From Micromonospora parva (GTDB lineage: Bacteria > Actinomycetota > Actinomycetes > Mycobacteriales > Micromonosporaceae), in contig NZ_JNZS01000008.1 in the NCBI RefSeq assembly GCF_000718515.1, positions 1 to 64,000 on the forward strand: a stretch of DNA of 64,000 nt, read 5' to 3'. A program made the position numbers and the translations under genes. Positions 34,032 to 42,725 of this stretch are shown piece after piece (position 1 is the first letter of the stretch; each line of letters begins with the position of its first letter). A model generated the notes under the pieces. The model was not told where the DNA came from. It did not search any database and saw only the letters and a list, made by a program, of their open reading frames with translations.

Positions 34032-34634
34032 ATGTCGCAGCTCGTCCTGTTCGCGATCGACATCTGCGCGGTGGCGCTGCTCGTCTTCGGGCTCTACTTC
34101 CCGCGGCACCGTCGGCGCGACCTGGTCGTCGCCTACCTGGGCGTCAACGTCGGCGTCCTCGCGGTGGCGAGCGCACTGAGCGCCAGCGACGTCGGTGCCG
34201 GGCTCGGGCTGGGGCTGGCGCTGTTCGGGGTGCTCTCCATCATTCGACTTCGTTCGACGGAACTCGACCAGCACGAGGTCGCGTACTACTTCTCCGCTCT
34301 CGCACTGGGCATTCTCGGCGCGCTCAGCACCACCTCGGTCTGGCTCAGCGGAGGTCTGATGGCCCTCATCGTCGCGGTCATGTTCGTCGGGGACCACCGG
34401 CGGCTGCTCCGGCACTACCGGCACCAGATCATGGTGCTCGACTCCGCCGTCACCGATCACGTCGCTCTCGTCGCCCAGCTGGAGCAGCTGCTCAATGCCC
34501 GGGTGCACAATGCCATCGTCCAGCGACTCGACCTGGTCAACGAGACCACAGTGGTGGACGTCCGATACTCGGTCGCCCGGCGCAGCCCGGCGGCCGGCAC
34601 CAGCAAGCGGGTACGGGTCGGAGCGCTCCAATGA
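34032..34634 (+). CDS. DUF4956 membrane protein
   Basis: A 200-residue membrane protein from ATG 34032, with CAGGAGGAA upstream. Five hydrophobic helices fill residues 3-120 (LVLFAIDICAVALLVFGLYF, LVVAYLGVNVGVLAVASALS, GLGLGLALFGVLSIIRLRST, AYYFSALALGILGALSTTSV, GGLMALIVAVMFVGD). A cytoplasmic domain with a betaalphabeta look (VTDHVALVAQLEQLLNARVH ... VNETTVVDVRYSV) follows. It overlaps the VTC-domain gene by ATGA. DUF4956, VTC and CotH genes are a recurring trio in actinobacteria, so the membrane protein probably partners the polymerase domain, perhaps as a channel or anchor (inference). Confidence 0.87.
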   Translation: MSQLVLFAIDICAVALLVFGLYFPRHRRRDLVVAYLGVNVGVLAVASALSASDVGAGLGLGLALFGVLSIIRLRSTELDQHEVAYYFSALALGILGALSTTSVWLSGGLMALIVAVMFVGDHRRLLRHYRHQIMVLDSAVTDHVALVAQLEQLLNARVHNAIVQRLDLVNETTVVDVRYSVARRSPAAGTSKRVRVGALQ

Positions 34635-35452
34635 CCACACCACCGCTGGCGAGGTTGGCGCCGGTCACACTCGCCGAGGTGATCGACCGAGCGGCGCTGC
34701 AGTGCAGGGTGGACCGCAAGTACGTGATCACCGTGGACGAGCTGCCGCACCTGCTGGACCACCTCACCCCGTACGCCCGGGTGTTGGACATCGAGGGTGA
34801 GCGCACCTTCCGCTACGAGTCGGTGTACTTCGACACTCCCTGTCTGGCCAGCTACCACTGCGCCGCGTACCGACGGCGCAGGCGCTTCAAGGTACGGACC
34901 CGGACCTACCTCGACTCGGCTCAGTGCTGGCTGGAGGTGAAGATCAGCGGAGCGCGCGGACGGGTCACCAAGCACCGACTGCCGTATCGCGCCGAGGACC
35001 GCAGCACCGTCCGGTCCGGTCGCGGGTTCGTGAACGACGTCCTCGATCAGGAGGCGATCCTGACCGACCTCGCGGCCCGTCTCTTCGATCCGGTGCTGGT
35101 CACCACCTACCGTCGCGCCACCCTGCTGCTGCCGGCCACCGCGAGCCGGGTCACCATCGACACCGGGCTCACCTGGCAGGACGGTGACCGCGCGCTCCGG
35201 CTGCCCGGCATCGCTGTGGTCGAGACCAAGACCAGCTCGGCCCCGTCGCTTGCCGACCGGGCGCTGTGGCAGCGCGGGACCAGACCGGTCCGGATCTCGA
35301 AGTACGCCACCGGTCTCGCGGCCCTCCGCCTGGACCTCCCAGACGTGCCGTGGCGACGGACGCTACGCCGCCACTTCCGCACCGTCCCGTCCTCGGCGCT
35401 GCCCGAGTTGACCGTTCCCCACCGATCAGAACAGGAGGCATCGTGCGCATGA
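34631..35452 (+). CDS. VTC-domain polyphosphate polymerase-like protein
   Basis: A 273-residue protein with a complete VTC domain, the fold that in yeast Vtc4 makes inorganic polyphosphate from ATP inside a basic tunnel. The tunnel-lining basic motifs are all visible: VDRKYVITVDEL, FRYESVYFDTP, YRRRRRFKVRTRTY, WLEVKISGARGRVTKHRLPY and the C-terminal VRISKYATGL. A metal-binding Glu is expected in VVETKTSS. It lies between, and overlaps by 4 nt at each end (ATGA), the DUF4956 and CotH genes, so all three should be made together. Whether the bacterial enzyme makes polyphosphate or another phosphorylated polymer is unknown. Confidence 0.9.
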   Translation: MTTPPLARLAPVTLAEVIDRAALQCRVDRKYVITVDELPHLLDHLTPYARVLDIEGERTFRYESVYFDTPCLASYHCAAYRRRRRFKVRTRTYLDSAQCWLEVKISGARGRVTKHRLPYRAEDRSTVRSGRGFVNDVLDQEAILTDLAARLFDPVLVTTYRRATLLLPATASRVTIDTGLTWQDGDRALRLPGIAVVETKTSSAPSLADRALWQRGTRPVRISKYATGLAALRLDLPDVPWRRTLRRHFRTVPSSALPELTVPHRSEQEASCA

Positions 35453-37545
35453 CCACCCGCAACACCGGTCTTCCAGTGGCGGCCTTTCGGGCCGCCGGGA
35501 TCGCCGCCGCCACCGTGTTCGTCGCAGGCCTCCTCGTGGTGTCGTCGCCACAGGCCGGCGCCGAATCCGTCCCCGCCGCCCAGCCCGTCTCCGAGCTCCT
35601 CGCCGGCGCCCAGACCGCCGATGCGGCGGCGGCAGACGACCTGACCGGCGACATCACCTTCTCCGTGCCCAGCGGCACCTTCCAGGGGGAGGTGGCGGTG
35701 ACGCTGGGCAGCACGATCAGCGGTGCCCAGATCCGCTACACCACCAACGGTCAGCCACCCACCGCCCAGTCGGCGCTCTATTCGGGCTCGGCGCTGCGCT
35801 TCACCCGCACCACCCAACTGCGGGCACAGGCGTTCGTCGGCCAGGCGCCAACGGGTGCGCCCGGCACCGCCATGTACGCCGCGCAGAACGTCACCACCGC
35901 CCACGACCTGCCGGTGGTCCTTATCGACTCGTACGGTGCGGGCCGGCCGGACCGTGAGTACTTCGACTCCACCACCATGATCTTCGAACCGACGGGCGGC
36001 GGCACCACGTCGCTGGCTGCCGCCCCGACGCTCAGCACCAGAGCTGGCTTCCGACTGCGCGGCAACTCGTCGGCGACGTTCGAGAAGACGCCGTTCCGCG
36101 TCGAGTTCTGGGACAACGAGGACGACGACGCCGACCACCCGGTGCTGGGCATGCCCGCCGACTCCGACTGGGTGTTGCGCGGCCCGTTCCCCGACAAGGC
36201 GTTGATCCGCGAGGCGCTCGTCTACGACCTCGGACGCGAGATGGGGTTGCCGGCGCCGCGCTACAGGTTCGTCGAGTTCTATCTCAACACCGACGCCGGC
36301 CCGGTGGGTGCCAGCGACTACCTGGGCGTCTACATGTTCATGGAGACGATCAAGAACTCCAAGGACCGGCTCGACCTCAAGCAGTTGGACTCCGACGACA
36401 TCACCCTGCCGAAGATCCAGGGCGGGTACATCTGGAAGTTCGAGTGGATGGCCGCCGAAGAGCCGACGTTGCCGTGCACCGGGCCGGCCGCCACCTGCTG
36501 GAACTACCTCGAGGTGGCCGACCCGTCGCCGCTGCAACCGCAGCAACGGGACTGGCTGCGCGGTCACATCCAGGAGTTCCACGACGTGCTGCACTCGTCG
36601 AACTTCGCCGACCCGACCACCGGTTACCGGAAGTACATCGACGTCGACTCGTTCATCGACCTCATGATCGTCAACGAGTTGAGCCGGGAGATGGACGCGT
36701 ACGTCCGCAGCTCGCACTTCTACAAGGACCGGGACAGCAAGATCTTCGCCGGGCCGCTGTCGCTGTGGGACTTCGACCTCAGCTTCGGCGTCGGCGGCTT
36801 CTTCGCCAACGACCAGGTGTCGGGCTGGCAGCACCAGCAGACCCGGCAGCCGTCGGCCAACGACTGGTTCGCCCAGTTGCTACGCGACCCCGCGTTCGTC
36901 AACCAGGCCCGATCGCGTTGGCAGACGCTGCGACAGGGCTTGCTCTCCGACGCCGCGCTCCAGACCCGGATAGACGCTCTCGCGGCCCCGCTGACCAACG
37001 CGGCCCAGCGCAACTTCCAACGCTGGCCCAACCTGACGTCACCGACGGTCAGCTTCTTCCGCACACCGACCTCGCCCACCTGGCAGGGGCAGGTCCAGGT
37101 CATGCGGGACTGGATGCTGCGACGGGCCGCCTGGCTCGATTCCACCGCCGGCTGGGGTGGGTCGGTCCCCACGCCGCCACCCACCACTCCGCCGCCGACC
37201 ACGCCACCGACCACCACGCCACCACCCACCACCCCACCGCCGGCGGCTGGCTGCACCGCTGCGTACGCGGTGACCAGCCAGTGGACCGGCGGCTTCCAGG
37301 GCGAGGTACGGGTCACCGCAGGCGCCTCGGCGATCAGCAACTGGACCGTGACGTGGACCTTCGCCAGCGGTCAGAGCATCACCCAGGCCTGGAACGCGAC
37401 AGTCACGAGCCAGGGCTCCGCGGTCACCGCCCGCAACGTCGCCTACAACGGCGCCCTCGGCGCTGGCGCGAGCACCACCTTCGGGTTCCTCGGATCGTCC
37501 ACCGGCACACCCGGCACACCGACGCTGACCTGCACGGCGAGCTGA
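35449..37545 (+). CDS. Secreted CotH-kinase-like protein with CBM2
   Basis: An exported 698-residue protein from ATG 35449 (overlapping the VTC stop; GTG 35443 after AGGAGG is an alternative). Order: signal peptide (1-35), a chitobiase/Ig-like domain (about 65-130, QIRYTTNGQPPTAQSALYSG), the CotH domain (about 195-450, FRLRGNSSATFEKTPFRVEF, SDWVLRGPFPDKALIREALV, MIVNELSREMDAY and the metal-binding SLWDFDLSFGVGG), a Pro/Thr linker (about 574-598) and a family 2 carbohydrate-binding module (600-698). CotH is an atypical protein kinase fold that phosphorylates spore-coat proteins in Bacillus. Here it would act outside the cell on a cell-wall or cellulose-like target. Confidence 0.9.
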   Translation: MTTRNTGLPVAAFRAAGIAAATVFVAGLLVVSSPQAGAESVPAAQPVSELLAGAQTADAAAADDLTGDITFSVPSGTFQGEVAVTLGSTISGAQIRYTTNGQPPTAQSALYSGSALRFTRTTQLRAQAFVGQAPTGAPGTAMYAAQNVTTAHDLPVVLIDSYGAGRPDREYFDSTTMIFEPTGGGTTSLAAAPTLSTRAGFRLRGNSSATFEKTPFRVEFWDNEDDDADHPVLGMPADSDWVLRGPFPDKALIREALVYDLGREMGLPAPRYRFVEFYLNTDAGPVGASDYLGVYMFMETIKNSKDRLDLKQLDSDDITLPKIQGGYIWKFEWMAAEEPTLPCTGPAATCWNYLEVADPSPLQPQQRDWLRGHIQEFHDVLHSSNFADPTTGYRKYIDVDSFIDLMIVNELSREMDAYVRSSHFYKDRDSKIFAGPLSLWDFDLSFGVGGFFANDQVSGWQHQQTRQPSANDWFAQLLRDPAFVNQARSRWQTLRQGLLSDAALQTRIDALAAPLTNAAQRNFQRWPNLTSPTVSFFRTPTSPTWQGQVQVMRDWMLRRAAWLDSTAGWGGSVPTPPPTTPPPTTPPTTTPPPTTPPPAAGCTAAYAVTSQWTGGFQGEVRVTAGASAISNWTVTWTFASGQSITQAWNATVTSQGSAVTARNVAYNGALGAGASTTFGFLGSSTGTPGTPTLTCTAS

Positions 37546-37556
37546 CCGACCACCCG

Positions 37557-37591
37557 TTCGGGGCCGGGCCGACGATCGACCCGGCCCCGAA
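37557..37591. terminator. Bidirectional hairpin terminator
   Basis: TTCGGGGCCGGG pairs with CCCGGCCCCGAA (12 bp) between the CotH gene and the convergent GH3 gene. Confidence 0.75.
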
Positions 37592-37597
37592 AGCCGG

Positions 37598-40582
37598 TCA
37601 GCTGATGGAGAAGTCCGCCAGCCGCAGCGGGGAGTCGAACACCAGGTACACGTCGCGGGTGCCGACGGCACGGGCCAACTCGGTGCTGGTGCTGACGTAC
37701 CGGTAGTCGTCGCCGGTGCTGGGCACGGTGGCCGTGCCGAGTAGCCGGCCGGTGGGCGACCCCAACCGGATCTGGATGGTGCCGGCACCCGCACCGGCCT
37801 TGGCGACCTTCGCGCTGAAGGTCTGCGCGCCGGCCCGTAACGCGGAACCGTCGAAGGAGATCCACTGACCGGCCCCGGTGGCACCGACCGCCGTACCGCT
37901 GGGTTTCGTCTCGTCGACCAGCCGGACCCCCGCGTACCGGTCGAAGTTCTCCGCCCTGGTGGGCCGGGACAGGTCCCGCGCCGGAATGGTCTCACCGCGG
38001 ACCCGGACCGCGGCGCGGGCCCGGATGTCCTCGGCGGACGCTCCGACCATCAGGTCGTGCACTGACGACTCGACCACCCACCGGCTGCGGGTGACGTCCC
38101 AGTGCGCCAGGTCCGTGGCGGGCAGGCGCAGGGTCACCGTACGGGTCTGCCCGGGCGCGAGCCTCACCTGCTCGAACGCCTTGAGCTGACGGATCGGGGT
38201 GATGTCCCGCGAGGTGCGCTGGTGGGTGTAGAGCTGAACCACCTCGGTCCCGGCCCGGCTGCCGACGTTCGTCACGTCGACGCTGGCCGTGATGGTCCCG
38301 TCGGCAGCCACCGACTGGGCGCCGGCACGTAGCTGGCCGTACCGGAACCTGGTGTACGACAGCCCGTGGCCGAACGGGTAGAGCGGCTTCGCGGTGCTGT
38401 ACAGATAGGTCTGCCGGGACGAGATGATGTCGTACTCCAGCAGGTCCGGCGGCAGTTGCGAGTCCGAGCGGTACCAGGTCTGGGTGAGCCGGCCGGACGG
38501 GTTGCGGTCACCGAACAGGACGTCGGCGACGGCGTGACCGGTCTCCGCGCCCGCGTGGGTGGTCCAGACGATGGCCGGTACGTGCTCCTGCTCCCACCGG
38601 ATGGTGACCGGGTAGCTGGTCTGGAGCACCAGCACGGTCCGCGGGTTGGCCCTGACCACGGCCTTGACCAGCGCCTCCTGGCCGGCGCTCAACGCCGTGG
38701 AGGTCCGGTCGTGCGCCTCCCGCCCGTTGATGAACGGGTTGCTGCCGACCACCAGCACAGCGGTGTCGGCCGCCTTGGCCGCCGCCACCGCCCGGTGGAT
38801 CCCACTGCTGATCAGCTCGCGACTGAAGTGGGTGGCGGCGGCAGGGGTCGATGCGCCGAGCTTGAGGGCGCCGTCGTCGCCGATCGTCACGTACGTGTCG
38901 GCGCCGAACCAGCTCTCCTTGGTCTCGTAGCCGACGTAGCGCAGCACCACCGTTCCGTCTGGCTGCGGCTCCAGCTTGAACTGCTGCTGGACGTACCAAC
39001 CGTTCGGCTGCTCGTCGCGGGTGACGAACGGCCCCCAGTTGTAACCGAGGTAGCGGCCGTTGGCGGCGTTGCGCAGCGTCACCACGTCCTGCCCCCAGTC
39101 GACCACGTCGAACTGGGCGACGAGCGCCGGGGTCGCGCCGGTCCCGAGAACCGGGTTGGCGTCGGTGGTGCCGGTGGCCGAGACGTACTTGCCGGTCCGC
39201 ACATCCTTCAGGGCGATCCGGTCCGCGCCGTCGAGCCCGCTCACACTGGCCGAGCCGCCCAACCGTTCGCGGATGCCGTCCAGCGCCGTCACCTGGTACG
39301 GCAGGTCGCCGCCGTACCAGTCGGAGTAGAGGGTGTCGCCCAGCGGGCCGAGCACCGCCACCTTGCGGGTCCGGGCCGGGTCCAGCGGTAGTGCCTGCCG
39401 CTCGTTCTTCAGCAGCACCATCGCCTCGCCGGCGGCCTGCCGGGCCAGTCGCTGGTGGTGGGGGCTGTTGATGACATCCGCTGTGATGCCGCCGTACCGG
39501 CCGCCGCCCGGGTCGAACTCACCCAGTCGGAACCGGATGGTCAGGATGTCCCGGATCCGGGCGTCGATGTCCGCCTCGGTGAGCAGGCCGGCGGCGAGGG
39601 CCTGCTTGATCGCGGTGACTGTCGGCTGGGCGTTGGTGTCGTCGGTGATGAAGCTGCTGAGCCCGGCCTTGATGATCGCCGCGTTCGCCTCGGCCTGGGT
39701 GCTGTAGTACTTCTGCGAGTTCACCAGGTTGTTCGGCGCCCAGGCGTCCGTGACGTTCATCAGGGTCTGGTCGGTCCAGCCGCGGACCACGGTGTCCAGG
39801 TCCGGATCGACTGTCGCGGGACGTCCGTTGACCAGGTTGTAGGCGGCCATCATCCCGGTCGCCGCGTCGGCGGCGATGGCTGGTTTGAAGGCGGCGCGGT
39901 CGTACTCGTTGAGCACCCGAGGTGGCACGTTCGAGGAGGTCACGTCCCGCCGGACCTCGTTGTTGTAGGCCAGGTAGTGCTTGAGGGTCGGTGCGCTCTT
40001 CAGGTGGTTCGGGTCACCGCCGGTCATTCCCACGCCGTACGCGGTGGAGATCGCGCCGGTGAGCAGCGGGTCCTCGGAGTAGCCCTCCTCGTTGCGACCC
40101 CAGCGGGGGTCGCGCAGCAGGTTGACCACCGGCGCCCAGAGGTTGAGCCCCCAGACCCGGGGGTTCTGCGCGTGGTAACCGCGCGCCTCGTCGCCGACGG
40201 CCGACCCGACCTGCCGGATCAGGTCGGTGTTCCAGGTGCTCGCCATGCCCACCGGTTGGGGGAAGGCGGTGCCGCGAGCCTTGACCACCGCGCCGCCGTT
40301 GTCGATGTCGGTGGACCAGGCCACCCCGTGCAGCGCCTCGGTGCCGGTCTTGAACAGGCCGATGCCCAGCCGGGGAACGGCCGGCTGGTACTGGTGCAAC
40401 CAGGAGATCTTCTCGTCCTGGGTGAGACGGCCGAGCAGGTCGTCGACCCGGGCGCTCACGGGCAGATCGGGATCTCGGAACGGGTAGGTGGGCTCGGCGA
40501 GCGCGGTGCCGGGAACGGCCGGTAGGGCTAGCAGGGCAAGCGCGAGCGCGGTGATTCCGCGCCGAAGGCGCCAGTTCCGCAT
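37598..40582 (-). CDS. Secreted multidomain GH3 glycosidase (xylosidase/glucosidase type)
   Basis: An exported 994-residue enzyme. Signal peptide about 1-29 (cleavage near ALA-EP). The GH3 TIM barrel (about 35-330) includes LKHYLAYNNEVRRD and the nucleophile Asp near 277 in NVTDAWAP. The second GH3 domain is interrupted by a roughly 140-residue inserted beta-trefoil/fascin-like module (about 450-590, KYVSATGTTD, RYLGYNWGP), then resumes (LVVGSNPFINGREAHDRTST). A fibronectin-like domain (DVTNVGSRAGTEVVQLYTHQ) and a C-terminal CBM6-like module (about 870-994) follow. Substrate is probably a plant beta-xylan or beta-glucan (inference). A perfect LacI-type palindrome lies about 95 bp upstream. 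Confidence 0.92.
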   Translation of the reverse strand: MRNWRLRRGITALALALLALPAVPGTALAEPTYPFRDPDLPVSARVDDLLGRLTQDEKISWLHQYQPAVPRLGIGLFKTGTEALHGVAWSTDIDNGGAVVKARGTAFPQPVGMASTWNTDLIRQVGSAVGDEARGYHAQNPRVWGLNLWAPVVNLLRDPRWGRNEEGYSEDPLLTGAISTAYGVGMTGGDPNHLKSAPTLKHYLAYNNEVRRDVTSSNVPPRVLNEYDRAAFKPAIAADAATGMMAAYNLVNGRPATVDPDLDTVVRGWTDQTLMNVTDAWAPNNLVNSQKYYSTQAEANAAIIKAGLSSFITDDTNAQPTVTAIKQALAAGLLTEADIDARIRDILTIRFRLGEFDPGGGRYGGITADVINSPHHQRLARQAAGEAMVLLKNERQALPLDPARTRKVAVLGPLGDTLYSDWYGGDLPYQVTALDGIRERLGGSASVSGLDGADRIALKDVRTGKYVSATGTTDANPVLGTGATPALVAQFDVVDWGQDVVTLRNAANGRYLGYNWGPFVTRDEQPNGWYVQQQFKLEPQPDGTVVLRYVGYETKESWFGADTYVTIGDDGALKLGASTPAAATHFSRELISSGIHRAVAAAKAADTAVLVVGSNPFINGREAHDRTSTALSAGQEALVKAVVRANPRTVLVLQTSYPVTIRWEQEHVPAIVWTTHAGAETGHAVADVLFGDRNPSGRLTQTWYRSDSQLPPDLLEYDIISSRQTYLYSTAKPLYPFGHGLSYTRFRYGQLRAGAQSVAADGTITASVDVTNVGSRAGTEVVQLYTHQRTSRDITPIRQLKAFEQVRLAPGQTRTVTLRLPATDLAHWDVTRSRWVVESSVHDLMVGASAEDIRARAAVRVRGETIPARDLSRPTRAENFDRYAGVRLVDETKPSGTAVGATGAGQWISFDGSALRAGAQTFSAKVAKAGAGAGTIQIRLGSPTGRLLGTATVPSTGDDYRYVSTSTELARAVGTRDVYLVFDSPLRLADFSIS

Positions 40583-40990
40583 GCGGTTCTCCTCATGTCG
40601 TACGACAGACGCCCATGCGGGCGCCGAGGCCGTGTGACCAGGCTCGACACCCGGCTGACGGGCCTGAACGACGAATCGTCGAAGCGCTTCGACGACCCGG
40701 CCGCGTCACGACGGCCATGATTGTGGTGATCCGCGCAACTATAGATGTGCGCCTATCAATGGGCAACCGTTGCCCGGCACCGCAACCTCGTCGAGGTCGT
40801 CCCCAAGATCGGGTGACGATGCCATAGCGGCACAGGCGGACGGACCCACCCCTAGGAGCATCGATGAATCATGCTTCACCCCAATGGGTACGAAGCTTGC
40901 GGGTGAAACAGCCAGCGGCAGTGAGGCGGGCGTTCGCCACCTGGGCGATCCGGCACGCTGGGATGTGACGGCTGCCGGACGGTCCTGCGA
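40583..40990. other. Regulatory gap upstream of GH3 gene, no gene seen
   Basis: 408 bp between the GH3 start and the SDR stop. No coding frame is convincing. It holds the LacI-type palindrome at 40676-40695 and AT-richer sequence (CAACTATAGATGTGCGC, near 40735) that could contain promoter elements. Confidence 0.55.
40676..40695. promoter_or_regulatory. Perfect 20-bp LacI-type operator upstream of GH3 gene
   Basis: TCGTCGAAGCGCTTCGACGA is an exact palindrome with the AAGCGCTT centre typical of LacI/GalR operators. It lies 94 bp upstream of the GH3 start codon. The matching repressor is not in this window. Confidence 0.72.
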
Positions 40991-41929
40991 TCAGCTCGCT
41001 GGCCGCAGCGACTCGAACCGTACGCCGGTGGCCTGTTCGGACAGTTCCCACAGTCGGCGGCCGTGCTCCGGGTCGGTCACCGTGGCGGAGAGTTTCCCGG
41101 GTGCGGGGTGGCCGCGCAGCTCGGCGGGCCCGCCGGGTGCGACGAGCTGTCCCGGCTGCGCGGCGGGGTCGGTGGCGGCGAACAGCTGCGGCCAGACGCC
41201 ACTGTCGACCGGCTGGGCGAGGAGCGGGTTGCCGATCCGGCCCAGCAGCAGCCGCCAGATCGGGGTGCTGCCGCTGCTCTGCAGGTTCGTCGCGGTGTAG
41301 CCGGGGTGGGCGAGGAAGCTGCGCAGTGGGCTGGCCGCGGCGCTGAGCCGCCGGTGCAGTTGGTAGCCGAAGATGGCGTTGGCCAGCTTGGACGTGTTGT
41401 AGAAGCCCATCGGGGAGTAGCCCCGCTCGCCGGTCGGGTCGGCGAACCGCACCTTCGCCTGCCGATGGTTGACCGAGGTGACGGTGACCACCCGCGGGTC
41501 CCGACCGGCCAGCAGGAGGTCGAGCAGCAGACCGGTGAGGGCGAAGTGCCCGAGGTGGTTGGTGGCGAACTGCATTTCATGCCCCTGCGGGCTGAGAGTG
41601 CGCGGCAGTGCCATCACCCCGGCGTTGTTGATCAGCACGTCCACTCGGCGATGGTCGGCGTGCATCCCGTCGGCGAACATCCGCACCGAGTCGAGGTCGG
41701 CGAGGTCGATCCGCCGGACTTCCAGGTCGACGCCGGGCTGGGCCGCGGCGATGTCGGCCGCCACCTGGTGACCCTTCGCCTGGTTGCGGACGGCCATGAC
41801 GACGGCTGCGCCACGGCTGGCGAGCGCCCGGGTGGTGGCCAGGCCGAGGCCCGCCGTGGCACCGGTGACGACGAAGATGCGACCGCTCAGGTCGGGGATC
41901 TGTTCGGTGGACCAGCCATTGACAGTCAT
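40991..41929 (-). CDS. Short-chain dehydrogenase/reductase
   Basis: NAD(P)-dependent oxidoreductase of 312 residues from ATG 41929. The Rossmann motif TGATAGLGLATTRALA, the NNAGVMALP block and the catalytic YNTSK (Tyr and Lys) are intact. The long C-terminal extension and the sequence resemble the retinol-dehydrogenase/WW-oxidoreductase-like SDRs common in actinomycetes. The gene is divergent from a TetR regulator 95 bp away, with an operator palindrome overlapping its promoter, so it is very likely the regulator's target. The substrate is unknown. Confidence 0.92.
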   Translation of the reverse strand: MTVNGWSTEQIPDLSGRIFVVTGATAGLGLATTRALASRGAAVVMAVRNQAKGHQVAADIAAAQPGVDLEVRRIDLADLDSVRMFADGMHADHRRVDVLINNAGVMALPRTLSPQGHEMQFATNHLGHFALTGLLLDLLLAGRDPRVVTVTSVNHRQAKVRFADPTGERGYSPMGFYNTSKLANAIFGYQLHRRLSAAASPLRSFLAHPGYTATNLQSSGSTPIWRLLLGRIGNPLLAQPVDSGVWPQLFAATDPAAQPGQLVAPGGPAELRGHPAPGKLSATVTDPEHGRRLWELSEQATGVRFESLRPAS

Positions 41930-41936
41930 GCGACCC

Positions 41937-41965
41937 ACTGTGCAACTGGTGACACCGAGTGTCAA
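41937..41965 (-). promoter_or_regulatory. SDR promoter with overlapping TetR-type operator
   Basis: Minus-strand TTGACA (41965-41960), 17-nt spacer, CACAGT (41942-41937), then 7 nt to the ATG, implying a leaderless mRNA. The perfect palindrome TGACAC-CGA-GTGTCA (41950-41964) covers the -35 box. Confidence 0.65.
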
Positions 41966-42024
41966 GGAATACGTCTGGTGTCAACGTTGGCAGGAGGTAG
42001 CACCTTATGGCGTAGCATCGGCGA

Positions 42025-42660
42025 ATGAGATCCCGCGCGGACAGCAGCCTGGCCGAACGCAAACGCCAGCTCGTTGCCGACGAACTGCGCGACGCCGCCC
42101 TGATGCTGCTCGCCACCAAGGGCTTCGACGTGGTGACCGTCGACGACATCGTGGCGGCGGCCGGCATGTCGAGGCGTACCTTCTTCCGCTACTTCGCGTC
42201 CAAGGAGGACGTTGTCGTCCGGTTCCTGGCCGACATGAGCGTGGACGTCATCACCGAACTCGCCGCCCGACCACCCGCCGAACCACCGTCGGTCGCGCTG
42301 CGCCACGCCCTCTGGGTGCCGCTGGCCGCGTGCAACGACCACCCGGAACACTCCGAGCGGGCCCGCGTCGTCGTCCGTCTCATCCTGGACACCCCGGCCC
42401 TGCACGCCCGCTGGCTGGAGAGCCAGATCCAGTGGCGCGCCGAGCTGGCCACCGAACTGGCCAGTCGCTGCGGCCTCGACCCGCACACCGACCCCTACCC
42501 ACGGATGGCGGCCGGGATGGCCCTGCTGGCCCTCGACACGGTGCTCCAGCAGTGGCAGCCGGGAGACGACGAGCAGCGCCTGACCGAGCTGACCGATCGG
42601 GCGTTCGCCGTGGTGGCTCCGGCCCTCGACGCGCCGACCACGTCACCCGACGCCGGCTGA
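42025..42660 (+). CDS. TetR-family transcriptional regulator
   Basis: A 211-residue repressor. The N-terminal HTH is at about 20-65: LRDAALMLLATKGFDVVTVD then IVAAAGMSRRTFFRYFASKE, a textbook TetR signature. The C-terminal ligand domain (about 75-200) resembles the MftR-like C-domain group (ERARVVVRLILDTPALHARW). It probably represses the divergent SDR gene through the TGACAC-CGA-GTGTCA palindrome. The inducer is unknown. Confidence 0.92.
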   Translation: MRSRADSSLAERKRQLVADELRDAALMLLATKGFDVVTVDDIVAAAGMSRRTFFRYFASKEDVVVRFLADMSVDVITELAARPPAEPPSVALRHALWVPLAACNDHPEHSERARVVVRLILDTPALHARWLESQIQWRAELATELASRCGLDPHTDPYPRMAAGMALLALDTVLQQWQPGDDEQRLTELTDRAFAVVAPALDAPTTSPDAG

Positions 42661-42725
42661 GCGGCGCCCCCGAGCGAATCAGCGCGGTTTCAGCACCCTT
42701 TCAGGCCGCTCAATACGTTCGCGGC

